From contig CANLPK010000006.1 in the NCBI GenBank assembly GCA_947492885.1, positions 1 through 62,724 on the forward strand: a stretch of DNA of 62,724 nucleotides, written 5' to 3'. Below, in pieces: positions 1 through 8,206 of the stretch (within the stretch, counting starts at the first letter, position 1; each line of letters starts with the position of its first letter). Origin of the DNA: Bacteroidota bacterium. Lineage in GTDB: Bacteria > Bacteroidota > Bacteroidia > UKL13-3. The notes below the pieces were generated by a model. It worked only from the letters and a program-made list of their open reading frames with translations, was not told the origin of the DNA and made no database searches. The translations under genes and the position numbers were made by a program.

Positions 1-471
1 TTGATAGAATAAAGTCGGGTAAATTTTTGTTCGTTGCATTTTCTGTACCACATGTTGAATTTTTTCATCCATCTCCAAGGGGTTACTCATGGGTGCAAGC
101 GCTTGCATATCGAGGTGGTTGATGGCGCCATCCCACATGAACTGCGACATCCATGCTAAATTCATTAAGGCGGGAGCATTGCGTGTTCCAATTCTATTGT
201 CGATACCGTGGCTTAGGGCGTGGTCGACATGGGCGAACGCAGTATATTGTGAGTGGCAACTATTACAGGAGATGGTACTATCGCGCGATAAAATGGGATC
301 ATAAAATAAAACCCTTCCTAAATTTATTCGCGCTCTGGAAAGCGGATTCTTTTTCAAATCATAAACGGGCTTGGGCCAGTTTTTTGGAGCAGTAAACAAA
401 GGTGCTTCGTGCAAAAGTGCTCCGAATGTGAATGCCACTAGGATGAAAAAAACAAGATGAATCTTCTTCAT
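1..471 (-). CDS. MauG/MbnH-like di-heme cytochrome c peroxidase, partial at window edge
   Basis: Reading leftward from an ATG at 471, 157 codons run off the window without a stop. The N-terminus is a hydrophobic signal segment (MKKIHLVFFILVAFTFG). It is followed by the family's 'LGRVLFYDPILS' block and a c-type heme motif CNSCH near residue 71, then 'FMWDGAINHLDMQA', the usual continuation after the first heme. By family this is a periplasmic di-heme enzyme that uses H2O2 or stored oxidising equivalents; the second heme domain lies outside the window. Its start overlaps the stop of the MbnP-like gene by 4 bases (ATGA), so the two are probably translationally coupled. A complete homologue with the same partner lies at 36595-37653. 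Peroxidase versus MbnH-type Trp oxidation cannot be told from this part. Confidence 0.88.
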   Translation of the reverse strand, partial: MKKIHLVFFILVAFTFGALLHEAPLFTAPKNWPKPVYDLKKNPLSRARINLGRVLFYDPILSRDSTISCNSCHSQYTAFAHVDHALSHGIDNRIGTRNAPALMNLAWMSQFMWDGAINHLDMQALAPMSNPLEMDEKIQHVVQKMQRTKIYPTLFYQ

Positions 472-1172
472 GGCTGGCATTTAAAATTTTTAGCGATGAT
501 GGCTGCAATGCGCACTGCAGCTTCACCTGGGGTCATGACTAAGTTTTCTTTCACAAGATTTATTTCTTCAATGCACGCTTTGATATCGAGATTGATTTCA
601 ACAGTATCATTGTTTGGGATATCTATTACAATGCGCTGCAATGCATTATACGGAGCTAAGTAGCCACCCAAATGAAATTGAAATTCATGCTGACGCGTAT
701 TGCAAAGATTGGAAACACCTTCGAGTTTTAAATTGATATAACCACTTTGCCAGGTCCAATACATCCCTTTGGTTGGGTCTAAGTCGCCCTCCAAAGCCCC
801 GGAAACATTGGTTAAGCTGTCGATGCCTAAGTGAAACTCGAGTTGATTAAATGCTTTTGTTGTATTGGATTTTTTATTTGCAGCAGGAAGCCCGAATTGC
901 ATTGAAGGAGGATTGGAAAGATCGATCAAGTGTGCTTGATTCGATTCACTCCATACCGTTTCATTATTTTGTTTTAATGTAATTCCTGAAATATAAAAAC
1001 GAAGTGTTTCAATTTTTAGGGAATCGTACTCATGGAATTTATAGAAGGTATCGAGTTGCAAATTATGATTGTCATACAAGGCCTTGAACTCCAGTCGCGG
1101 CAATGCATTGGTTTGTGCGGCGATTTGATTCAGCCACAAACAACAAAGAAATAAAATGCGGATACTCATCAA
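468..1172 (-). CDS. MbnP-like periplasmic copper-protein family
   Basis: This 234-residue protein has a Sec signal peptide ending near 'LNQIAAQ'. The core carries family features: an N-terminal beta strand 'LEFKALYDN', a block 'EFHLGIDSL', and the Trp/Tyr-rich segment 'GMYWTWQSGYINLKLEG' at about residues 134-150, followed by an 'FHLGGY' histidine strand. MbnP proteins are periplasmic and, in the characterised methanobactin system, carry a kynurenine made from a Trp by the MauG-like partner MbnH and bind copper. The partner gene follows immediately with a 4-base overlap, which supports the assignment. Two nearby Trp residues in the expected segment are candidates for modification. No methanobactin genes are visible, so the role here is likely generic copper handling or an unknown oxidation. 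Confidence 0.8.
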   Translation of the reverse strand: MMSIRILFLCCLWLNQIAAQTNALPRLEFKALYDNHNLQLDTFYKFHEYDSLKIETLRFYISGITLKQNNETVWSESNQAHLIDLSNPPSMQFGLPAANKKSNTTKAFNQLEFHLGIDSLTNVSGALEGDLDPTKGMYWTWQSGYINLKLEGVSNLCNTRQHEFQFHLGGYLAPYNALQRIVIDIPNNDTVEINLDIKACIEEINLVKENLVMTPGEAAVRIAAIIAKNFKCQP

Positions 1173-1235
1173 GAATTAGCGAATGGGCAAAGATAGTTTT
1201 TCCCTGAAATTCCTGTTTAGTACTGCTTTCATGAA

Positions 1236-1925
1236 TTAATTTTTGAGAACTCCCATGCCTCCATCAACGGCGAGTACTTGGCCTGTAATCCATGCTGCTC
1301 CTGGGCTTGATAGATACATGATGGCTTGTGCGATATCCTCAGTGCTTCCAATTTTATGCATTGGATTTCTTTTTTGTGATGCTTCGATCTTTTCGGGGGT
1401 ATTGATAAATTTATCGGAGAGCGGTGTATTGGTTAGAGATGGGGCAATGCAATTTACTCGAATACCCGGAGCCAACTCGGCTGCAAGTGATAGGGTTAAA
1501 CTTTCGATGGCTCCTTTGGCCATGGCAATAGATGCATGAAACGGCATGCCAGTGCGGGCTGCAACACTACTAATGAAAACGATGCTCCCTGCATTGCTTT
1601 GTTTCAACTTCGCGAGATAGGCTTGCACAAAAGCTACAGCGCCCAAACTATTTATTTGGTAATCATTAGTGAAATCCTGTTCGCTCAATCGATGGAAGGG
1701 TTTTAGTTGTATCGTTCCAGGGAAATATACCAAGGCATCAATAGGCTCCTCAATTGCAGGGAAACTGCCGAATTGATAGTTAGGCACCGTGAGGAAATGA
1801 TCATACCCTTGATTTTCTGTTTTGGTGGAAATGCCAATGACACGATGCCCTTGCGCTTTCAATTGTAGTGCAGTATGAATGGCAATAGCGGAGGAGGCTC
1901 CCGCAAATAAATAGGTTCGAGTCAT
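1236..1925 (-). CDS. atypical SDR-family protein lacking the catalytic tyrosine
   Basis: This 229-residue Rossmann protein has the size and shape of a classical short-chain dehydrogenase/reductase. It has an N-terminal nucleotide loop at residues 8-15 (AGASSAIA), a conserved Asn in 'QINSLG' (N92), Ser119/Ser120 in 'FISSVAAR', Lys137 in 'AMAKGA', and the C-terminal 'GQVLAVDGGMG'. The Tyr of the YxxxK motif is replaced by Ile133 (codon ATT), and two glycines of the TGxxxGxG loop are alanines. Classical SDR chemistry therefore looks unlikely unless another residue substitutes. It is a single gene between the TonB receptor and the MbnP gene, all leftward. It could be a non-enzymatic cofactor-binding protein or belong to a divergent SDR subfamily; the substrate is unknown. 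Confidence 0.85.
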   Translation of the reverse strand: MTRTYLFAGASSAIAIHTALQLKAQGHRVIGISTKTENQGYDHFLTVPNYQFGSFPAIEEPIDALVYFPGTIQLKPFHRLSEQDFTNDYQINSLGAVAFVQAYLAKLKQSNAGSIVFISSVAARTGMPFHASIAMAKGAIESLTLSLAAELAPGIRVNCIAPSLTNTPLSDKFINTPEKIEASQKRNPMHKIGSTEDIAQAIMYLSSPGAAWITGQVLAVDGGMGVLKN

Positions 1926-1946
1926 GATTTTGTTGTTGCTAAAAAA

Positions 1947-4382
1947 TTAAAATTCAAATAATAACCCAATCGAAGGAACTACGGTAGCCGATTTATTCTC
2001 TAGCACTAACGGCACTGCATTCGATCCATCAAGTTTCACTGGTTGTCCGTCGGTAGTTTCAAAGCCAGTATTATCGGCATTGCGCTTAAATAAATAATCG
2101 GGGTTACCTTCATTCTTAAATCCAAATGCGTTTTGCAAATCGAGGTAAATATCCAAAGATGTTTTCTTGTAATTTATTTTTTTGTCAATACGCAAATCGA
2201 GTTGTTGAAACGATTGTAATCGTAGCGTGTTTAATTTTGTATTGTCTAAAATTCCTTTGCCAAGCAACATGAAATTTTGCTGAGATGCCACCAAATCGTA
2301 AGGAGTATAAGGCGATCCACCGGCGTATCTGTATTTCAAACCTAATTCATAACCACGTTTGAACTTCACGCCCAATGTAGCAGAAATTAAATGGCGGTTG
2401 TCCCATGATGATGGAATCAACTCTCCATTGTTTCCAGAGAATTTGCTTCTCACAAAAGTGTAACTTACCACATAAAAAACTTTCTTCACTAATTTTTGTT
2501 GAACAAACAATTCAAATCCGTAAGTCTCTCCTTTGCCTGTACTGGATACCTTTTCGCTGCCAATCGCTCCAAAGTCGGAACCCTGATTTGCCAATGAAAC
2601 ACCACTTCCTGCCGATACTGGATAGTTGCGATATTGCTTGTAAAATCCTTCAACAGTAAAACGTAATGCCTCATTTGGAAGGTACTGTGTACCCAATACA
2701 TAATGCGTCGATTGAATGTATTTCATCGATTTGTTTACATAGGTATTCGATGCATCTTTATATCCTAATGAAGTATAAGTTGGGATTTTATAATAATTGC
2801 CAATCGAACCTGTGATATCAAATTTAGAAGTCACATGATAAGCAACGGAGAAGCGTGGAGATAATGTGCTCAATGGATTGAAACCCTTATTCGTGAAGGA
2901 GTTCATGTCGGTGCGCAATCCCAGTGAAATTAGGATTCTGTTATGCATCATGTTTTTTGCAGCTTGAGCAAAGGCACCATACTTTGAAAAATCCATGGAA
3001 CTTTTTTGTTTGATGGTGATGCCAGGAACCTTAATATTTCCAAGGCTATCTTTAATGTCGTTACTAATTTTACTGAACAGGTCGGTATTGTATTTTACAT
3101 ATTGAGCCGAAACACCACCAGTAATTTTCCAACCTTTTATGTAAGTATTGATATCGTAACGAAATTTATTTTCTATTTCTTGCGATTGCAATTTGAATGT
3201 ACGCAATGCCTCAACTTTGGCTGCGTCATCAAATTTGTCAAGTTGATTATTGAACATATCTCTACTCAACGAAAAATTCATGAAGCCTCCTTTGAATGTT
3301 CTTTTTAATACGAAGCCTGTGGTATAGTTCCATTGATTGATATATGGCAATGAGCGTACGATGAATACATTTTCGGGAGTTGAGGTTTTTGTGGTTGCAA
3401 AAGAGAAACGATCGATAGCCCCAAGTCCAATGGCTGTAAGCGTTGTCTTCTCATTGAAACGATGTGTTACCTTGTATTGAAAATCATAAAAATTAGGACG
3501 AATAGGTAAATCAATTAAAGAGAATAATAAATCGAGATATGATTTACGTGCAGAAGCAAGGAAGGTTGTTTTCTTGTTAATGGGTCCTTCCAAAGTGAGA
3601 ACCGACTCTGTTAAGCTTGCTCTCACATTCCCTGATAAACGATCTGGATTTCCATCTCTTTGTTTGATTACAAAAGTAGACGCGAGTGCATTGTCATAAC
3701 GTGCATCGAAAGCCGAAGAGCTTAGCTTTAAATCTTCAATGAACGATACATTCAAGATTCCTTGTGCACCACCGGAGCTGCCTTGTGTTTGAAAATGATT
3801 GAGTACCGGAATTTCAATACCATCTAAATAGTATACGTTTTCGTTGGGAGCTCCTCCTCTGATGATGATATCATTTCTTGATGGGCCTCCACTACTTCCT
3901 CCAACACCAGGAAGTGTTTGCACCACGCGCGATACATCAAAATTGCCTCCAGGATTACTGCGAATTTCTTCGGAAGTAAGTTGTTGCACAGATAGGGGCG
4001 TAATCATATCAGCAGCTGCTGCCGATTTGCCTTTCTCATATTTAATTTCGACTTCTCCAAGTTGAGATGTTGATGGCTCCATTTCGAAATTCACAAACTG
4101 TGCATTTCCTGATGATACCGCGATATTATATTTAATGAGCGGAGTATATCCTATGTATTGGGCTTTAACATTATAGGTGCCAACCGGAATTACAATCTTA
4201 AAATTTCCATCGATATCGGTACTTGTTCCTATGGTGGTTCCTTCAATTATTACAGTACCTCCAATGATTACTTCCTGGGTATTTTTATCTTTTAACTGAC
4301 CACGAATGATGCCCGTATTTTGGGCTGAAAGGGTTATAGAAAGAAAAGTTAGCAGGCTGAATAAAATGTTTTTGAATGACAT
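1947..4382 (-). CDS. TonB-dependent receptor with carboxypeptidase-regulatory domain
   Basis: This is an 811-residue outer-membrane receptor. A signal peptide (ending 'ITLSAQ', about residue 20) precedes a carboxypeptidase D regulatory-like domain (about 25-105, 'IIRGQLKDKNTQEVIIG'). A plug domain follows (about 120-230, with 'IIIRGGAPNENVYYLDGIEIP'-type residues), then a long beta-barrel ending in an aromatic residue (...LLFEF), as expected for BamA-dependent insertion. The family imports chelated metals, cofactors or small oligomers using TonB energy. No SusD partner is adjacent, so it is not a SusCD glycan pair; a metal chelate is plausible next to the MbnP/MauG pair but unproven. The gene is divergent from a MarR regulator, with a palindrome between the promoters. 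Confidence 0.93.
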   Translation of the reverse strand: MSFKNILFSLLTFLSITLSAQNTGIIRGQLKDKNTQEVIIGGTVIIEGTTIGTSTDIDGNFKIVIPVGTYNVKAQYIGYTPLIKYNIAVSSGNAQFVNFEMEPSTSQLGEVEIKYEKGKSAAAADMITPLSVQQLTSEEIRSNPGGNFDVSRVVQTLPGVGGSSGGPSRNDIIIRGGAPNENVYYLDGIEIPVLNHFQTQGSSGGAQGILNVSFIEDLKLSSSAFDARYDNALASTFVIKQRDGNPDRLSGNVRASLTESVLTLEGPINKKTTFLASARKSYLDLLFSLIDLPIRPNFYDFQYKVTHRFNEKTTLTAIGLGAIDRFSFATTKTSTPENVFIVRSLPYINQWNYTTGFVLKRTFKGGFMNFSLSRDMFNNQLDKFDDAAKVEALRTFKLQSQEIENKFRYDINTYIKGWKITGGVSAQYVKYNTDLFSKISNDIKDSLGNIKVPGITIKQKSSMDFSKYGAFAQAAKNMMHNRILISLGLRTDMNSFTNKGFNPLSTLSPRFSVAYHVTSKFDITGSIGNYYKIPTYTSLGYKDASNTYVNKSMKYIQSTHYVLGTQYLPNEALRFTVEGFYKQYRNYPVSAGSGVSLANQGSDFGAIGSEKVSSTGKGETYGFELFVQQKLVKKVFYVVSYTFVRSKFSGNNGELIPSSWDNRHLISATLGVKFKRGYELGLKYRYAGGSPYTPYDLVASQQNFMLLGKGILDNTKLNTLRLQSFQQLDLRIDKKINYKKTSLDIYLDLQNAFGFKNEGNPDYLFKRNADNTGFETTDGQPVKLDGSNAVPLVLENKSATVVPSIGLLFEF

Positions 4383-4420
4383 AAATGGTCTTAATTATTA
4401 CGGGTTCGTTTAATAATTGG

Positions 4421-4453
4421 CAAAAATAGTTCTAAATAAGCATAAAAAGCAAA
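4421..4453 (-). promoter_or_regulatory. Bacteroidota promoter of the TonB-receptor gene
   Basis: On the minus strand TTTG (4453-4450) is followed after 21 bases by TATTTTTG (4428-4421), matching the TTTG / TAnnTTTG pattern of the Bacteroidota primary sigma factor. It lies about 40 bases upstream of the receptor ATG at 4382. Confidence 0.6.
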
Positions 4454-4464
4454 TTTATTTTACG

Positions 4465-4474
4465 ATTACGTAAT
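4465..4474. promoter_or_regulatory. candidate MarR operator palindrome
   Basis: ATTACGTAAT is a perfect 10-base palindrome sitting between the divergent promoter elements of the TonB-receptor gene and the MarR gene. MarR proteins bind palindromes as dimers and commonly repress their own divergent promoter region, so this is the natural operator candidate. It is shorter than many MarR sites, and the flanking bases may contribute. Confidence 0.45.
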
Positions 4475-4481
4475 AAAATTC

Positions 4482-4489
4482 TACTTTCG
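4482..4489 (+). promoter_or_regulatory. possible -7 element of the MarR gene
   Basis: TACTTTCG is one base away from TAnnTTTG and lies 24 bases before the ATG at 4513. If real, it excludes the upstream GTG at 4489 as the start codon. A convincing TTTG partner is not present (TTTT at the right distance). Confidence 0.35.
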
Positions 4490-4512
4490 TGGAGAATTTA
4501 CCATTCTCAATT

Positions 4513-5175
4513 ATGGATAGCACATTAATACAACTCATCAAAAGTTATGAAACCTACCGTTCGGGTTTCAAGAGCGGTGTGAATGAAGATACCATGACTG
4601 ATTTTATCATTTATCTCAATAGTCAGTTGGGTCAAATTAATAATACCACGGTAAACCAAGGTACGGAAGCATGGACGAATTTCAATCGTAAAACACTGGA
4701 AGAAATTGCAGGAAGTACCCTTGGGAAATTGGGACGTTATGTGGATCATTATTCGCGCAAGGTGATGCCACAAACAGATTTGGGAAGCATTGATGAGTTT
4801 ACTTATTTGATGCAATTAATGCAGGAGGACCATCAAACAAAAACATCTTTAATCCATCACAATATCCATCCAATAACTTCAGGAACAGAAATCATAAAGC
4901 GGTTACTCAATAAAGGATATATAACGCAATTGGATGATGAGCATGATAAGCGCAGTGTGCGAGTGAGTATCACTCCGCAAGGGAAATCTGCATTGTTTTC
5001 TTCATTTGAAAAGCTGAGTATGATTACACGCATTGTATCGGCCGACCTAAGTGATGCAGAGCTAATGCAACTTGTAAATATTTTAAAGAAGCTCGATAAT
5101 TTCCATCTGAAAATTTATCATGAGGCTAGAAATATGGAAATGGATGAAATTGTATCTAACTATATTCCAGCATAG
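4513..5175 (+). CDS. MarR-family winged-helix transcriptional regulator
   Basis: Starting at the ATG at 4513 this encodes 220 residues. An upstream in-frame GTG at 4489 overlaps a likely promoter element, so I prefer the ATG. The winged-helix region spans roughly residues 80-165: 'LGSIDEFTYLMQLMQED', a recognition-helix segment 'ITSGTEIIKRLLNKGYI', and the wing 'DDEHDKRSVRVSITPQGK', which is the typical MarR signature. C-terminal helices provide the dimer interface. MarR proteins respond to small phenolic ligands, metals or oxidation. Its position, divergent from the TonB receptor with a shared palindrome, suggests it controls that receptor and itself. The protein is longer than a typical 140-160 residue MarR because of an N-terminal helical extension of about 70 residues. 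Confidence 0.88.
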   Translation: MDSTLIQLIKSYETYRSGFKSGVNEDTMTDFIIYLNSQLGQINNTTVNQGTEAWTNFNRKTLEEIAGSTLGKLGRYVDHYSRKVMPQTDLGSIDEFTYLMQLMQEDHQTKTSLIHHNIHPITSGTEIIKRLLNKGYITQLDDEHDKRSVRVSITPQGKSALFSSFEKLSMITRIVSADLSDAELMQLVNILKKLDNFHLKIYHEARNMEMDEIVSNYIPA

Positions 5176-5178
5176 ATT

Positions 5179-5907
5179 TTAAACAAAGTAGGAGAGGAAC
5201 AGGGCCTTCTTTTGCCTAGCTACAGGCAATTGTGTGCCATCGGTGAGCACCACTTCATTATAGGCTTTCTTGTATTCACGAGCATAAGTCATATTAATTA
5301 GATAGCTCTGATGTATTCGAAAGAAGCCTTCCGATTCCAATATCTGAGAGTATTCTTTGAGTGTTTTTGAAGAGATCAATTTTCGTTTGCTATCTCTGAA
5401 ATAAAATTCCGAATAGTTTACATCACTTTTTACATACATGATATCTCCAATCTCCGCAATTAGAAATCCTTCAGCATTAGGTATTACCAGCTTTCTAATT
5501 TTCTTTTCCTTATAACTTTCCACCAACAATTTGTATTGCGGGTTTCTGTTTTGTTTCATCTGTCGGGCCATCTGCATCACATTCTCGAGCTTCACCGAAT
5601 CAACAGGCTTGAGTAAATACCCGATGGCAGCGAACTCAAATGCCTTCAATGCAAATTCATCGTGAGCGGTGGTGAAGGCCACCACCACCTGTCTCTCTTC
5701 CATTTGCTCAAGCAAGTCGAAACCTGTACCATCGGGCATTTTTATGTCTAAGAAAATTAAGTCAAACTCATTCTCGGAAAGCACTTCCAGTGCCGACTTC
5801 ACGCTATCGGCATGCTTGATGCTTTCGATGATTCCACTATAGATATCGAGTTTTCGTTCGAGCATGACGCGCGCACTACTTTCATCGTCAACGATTAATA
5901 TTCTCAT
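5179..5907 (-). CDS. LytTR-type response regulator
   Basis: This 242-residue protein has an N-terminal receiver domain (acidic pair in 'ILIVDDES', phospho-acceptor Asp54 in 'LIFLDIKMPDG', switch Thr in 'AFTTAHDE', Lys in 'LLKPVD'). The C-terminal LytTR DNA-binding domain (about 140-242) carries 'IGDIMYVKSDVNYSEF' and 'FFRIHQSYLIN'. Its ATG overlaps the TGA of the upstream histidine kinase by 4 bases, so the pair is co-translated and should form one phosphorelay. It converges with the MarR gene, with only 3 bases between the stops. Targets cannot be read from sequence. Confidence 0.95.
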   Translation of the reverse strand: MRILIVDDESSARVMLERKLDIYSGIIESIKHADSVKSALEVLSENEFDLIFLDIKMPDGTGFDLLEQMEERQVVVAFTTAHDEFALKAFEFAAIGYLLKPVDSVKLENVMQMARQMKQNRNPQYKLLVESYKEKKIRKLVIPNAEGFLIAEIGDIMYVKSDVNYSEFYFRDSKRKLISSKTLKEYSQILESEGFFRIHQSYLINMTYAREYKKAYNEVVLTDGTQLPVARQKKALFLSYFV

Positions 5908-7967
5908 ATTTCTGAATTCATAGTAATGGTTATACGTGTTCCTGATTGTCCGTTTTCTTTCAGTGTGTTAATTTCTACTGATCCATTTTTGCCCAATCGT
6001 TTTTGTATTAATTCAAATGCTTTGGATACATGCGAATCATCTTTCTGTTTCATGCTCGAATCGTATCCAATTCCATTGTCAGTTATCTCACATACCAACT
6101 CTTCTCTTTTATTTTCATAGAGCTTCATCACAATCTCGCCTGGTTTGTTGGTAGGCAGGATGCCATGCCAGATTGCATTTTCAACGATAGGTTGCAATAA
6201 TAATGAGGGTACCATCCATTGTTCTGTTTCGAGCGTAGGGTCGATTTCTACACGGAAATTAATTTTATCGGGGTACTTACGTTGTTCCAGTGATGCGTAC
6301 AATTCGGTGAACTCAATTTCATCTGACAAGGTGTGTTTTGTTTCCCCTGTTTTATTTAAAATGAGACGTAGAAATTTACTGAAGTCGGCCATGAATTGAT
6401 TTGCCATCTCTGAAGCCCCATCGGCATAATGCTTCTGAATGGTATTCAGTCCGTTGAAAAGGAAGTGAGGATTCATTCGAGCACGCAATAAGCGATGTTC
6501 CAAATCAACTGCTTCCTGTTGATGCTTGAGACGATTGCGTTGTACCCAGAACCAAACGATGAGTGCGGCCATCAATACAAATATTAATAAGGAGGCAATC
6601 CAAAATTCACGCAATCGAAGTTGTGCCTCCCGGGTGCGGTTGCGCTCTTCGAGTAATTGATTCTCGAGGTTCAACTCATTTATTTTTTCATCTTTCTTTT
6701 CAGTGCCATAACGAACTTCAATCTCGTCGAGTAAATTCAAGTGTTCCACATCGGCAACGCTATCGCGGGCTCCAACAAATAAGCGGTAATATTCGAATGC
6801 ATTTTTGAAATCGTTTTTCTTCTCATAGAGCAAATAAAATTTCTCATATAGTAAATAGTTTTCATGACTGCCCTTAATTGCATTCTTCAATGCCAATGCT
6901 CTTTTTAAAACGGCTTCTGCTTCTTCCAATTTATTTTGGTGGGTGAGCAATTGTCCTTTATTACTTAGTGCAGAAATAAGACACGATTTCAAACTAATCG
7001 AATCGGCCATATTGATAGAGGCATCGAATGCTTCCCCAGCTTTATCGTATAATTCCAATTTATAATAGGCCCCGCCTAGGTTATCCTGACAACTGCATAA
7101 TCTTTCCTTATCGTCACCTTTCTTATGAAACTCCAATGCTCTTTCTAAACCAACTCTGGCACTATCGTATTGCCCCAAATTCAAATAGGCAATCCCCATA
7201 TTGTTATAAATTGATGCACGATAACGTTCTACCTCTGGGTTTAATAAATCGTAAGCAATCTTGAAATATTCAATCGCTTTTTTTAGAAACATTTTTTGAG
7301 TATAGCCGGTACTTACCTTATTCTCAGGACTTCCCAGCTCGTTATAAATAGCCCCAGCATTTACAGCCGAACGAAACATCATGGCGGTATCTTTTAGTTC
7401 ACGACCAATTTTTTCTGTTTCAACAACATAATAAACAGCTTTAGGTAATTGCTCAATATTGATATAGTACACTCCGAAATTATTATAAATCATACCCATG
7501 CGACGAAGGTTATCGGTAGATCTATCTTCTGTTAGGAGTCTGGTTGCAATTTTTAATGCTTCATCATAATAATATTTTGTGGAGTCATATTTTGTTTCAT
7601 CACCATAGATACTTCCCAAAGTAAGGTCGGCTCTGAACTGCACTGCAGACTCGTCCCCTTCAATGCCAAGTGCACGTGCTAAAATGAATCTTGGTAGCGC
7701 TTCTCTTGGTTCACTTCTTCGGCAACCTTGGGCCATTAATAATGCAGCTTGAGCATGCGATTTCTTTTGGTTCTCGGCAGCAGCCAGTACCATGGCTTTG
7801 CTGGCATAAAACCGAAGCGAATCCATATTGTTTTGCTTCTGCCAAGCCCTGCTTTGGTCGAGGTATTCATCGAGTTTCGATTTGTTCTGTGCAACACCAT
7901 GAATGCTCATCAGAAAAAACAAAACAAGAAATAATGGGTATGAGAATTTCTTTACTTTAAATTTCAT
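5904..7967 (-). CDS. TPR-containing sensor histidine kinase (LytS/YehU type)
   Basis: I place the start at the ATG at 7967, giving 687 residues, because it begins a proper signal peptide (MKFKVKKFSYPLFLVLFFLM...VAQ); an in-frame ATG at 8015 would prepend 16 residues with no signal character. A large periplasmic array of tetratricopeptide repeats fills about residues 30-420. A membrane helix follows near 455 (FWIASLLIFVLMAALIVWFW), then a His_kinase domain with the phospho-His in 'RMNPHFLFNGLNT' (about residue 500), and an HATPase domain with 'QPIVENAIWHG' and 'ITDNGIGYD'. The TPRs probably sense a protein or peptide partner in the periplasm. It is the cognate kinase of the overlapping LytTR regulator. 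Confidence 0.94.
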   Translation of the reverse strand: MKFKVKKFSYPLFLVLFFLMSIHGVAQNKSKLDEYLDQSRAWQKQNNMDSLRFYASKAMVLAAAENQKKSHAQAALLMAQGCRRSEPREALPRFILARALGIEGDESAVQFRADLTLGSIYGDETKYDSTKYYYDEALKIATRLLTEDRSTDNLRRMGMIYNNFGVYYINIEQLPKAVYYVVETEKIGRELKDTAMMFRSAVNAGAIYNELGSPENKVSTGYTQKMFLKKAIEYFKIAYDLLNPEVERYRASIYNNMGIAYLNLGQYDSARVGLERALEFHKKGDDKERLCSCQDNLGGAYYKLELYDKAGEAFDASINMADSISLKSCLISALSNKGQLLTHQNKLEEAEAVLKRALALKNAIKGSHENYLLYEKFYLLYEKKNDFKNAFEYYRLFVGARDSVADVEHLNLLDEIEVRYGTEKKDEKINELNLENQLLEERNRTREAQLRLREFWIASLLIFVLMAALIVWFWVQRNRLKHQQEAVDLEHRLLRARMNPHFLFNGLNTIQKHYADGASEMANQFMADFSKFLRLILNKTGETKHTLSDEIEFTELYASLEQRKYPDKINFRVEIDPTLETEQWMVPSLLLQPIVENAIWHGILPTNKPGEIVMKLYENKREELVCEITDNGIGYDSSMKQKDDSHVSKAFELIQKRLGKNGSVEINTLKENGQSGTRITITMNSEI

Positions 7968-8129
7968 GATTTCGTTTTGAATTTGCAAAATACATTTGAT
8001 TTTCAAATAATACAATAGAGATAGGAATTCATACTTACAAACTTAATTTAAGCCTGGAAGCATGAAGGCCTTTACAAAAGTTTTTGTATTCGTTGTAATT
8101 GTTTCATTAAAGGAACCGCCATAACCTTA

Positions 8130-8154
8130 TACCCAACAAAATCTCTGTTGGGTA
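8130..8154. other. 9-bp perfect stem-loop downstream of the LamG gene
   Basis: TACCCAACA and TGTTGGGTA form a perfect inverted repeat around a 7-base loop, between the end of the LamG cargo gene (8207) and the TPR kinase. No T-run follows on either strand, so a classic intrinsic terminator is not supported. It could stabilise or process the mRNA end. Confidence 0.5.
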
Positions 8155-8206
8155 AAGGCATGACGGCCAAGCAAACCAATTATAATCAGAAGTATTGCTT
8201 TTTTCA

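Noticed and set aside
1-471. Plus-strand frames of 71 and 80 codons at the window start
   Set aside because: They are antisense to the truncated MauG-like gene, whose heme motif and overlap with the MbnP gene are decisive.
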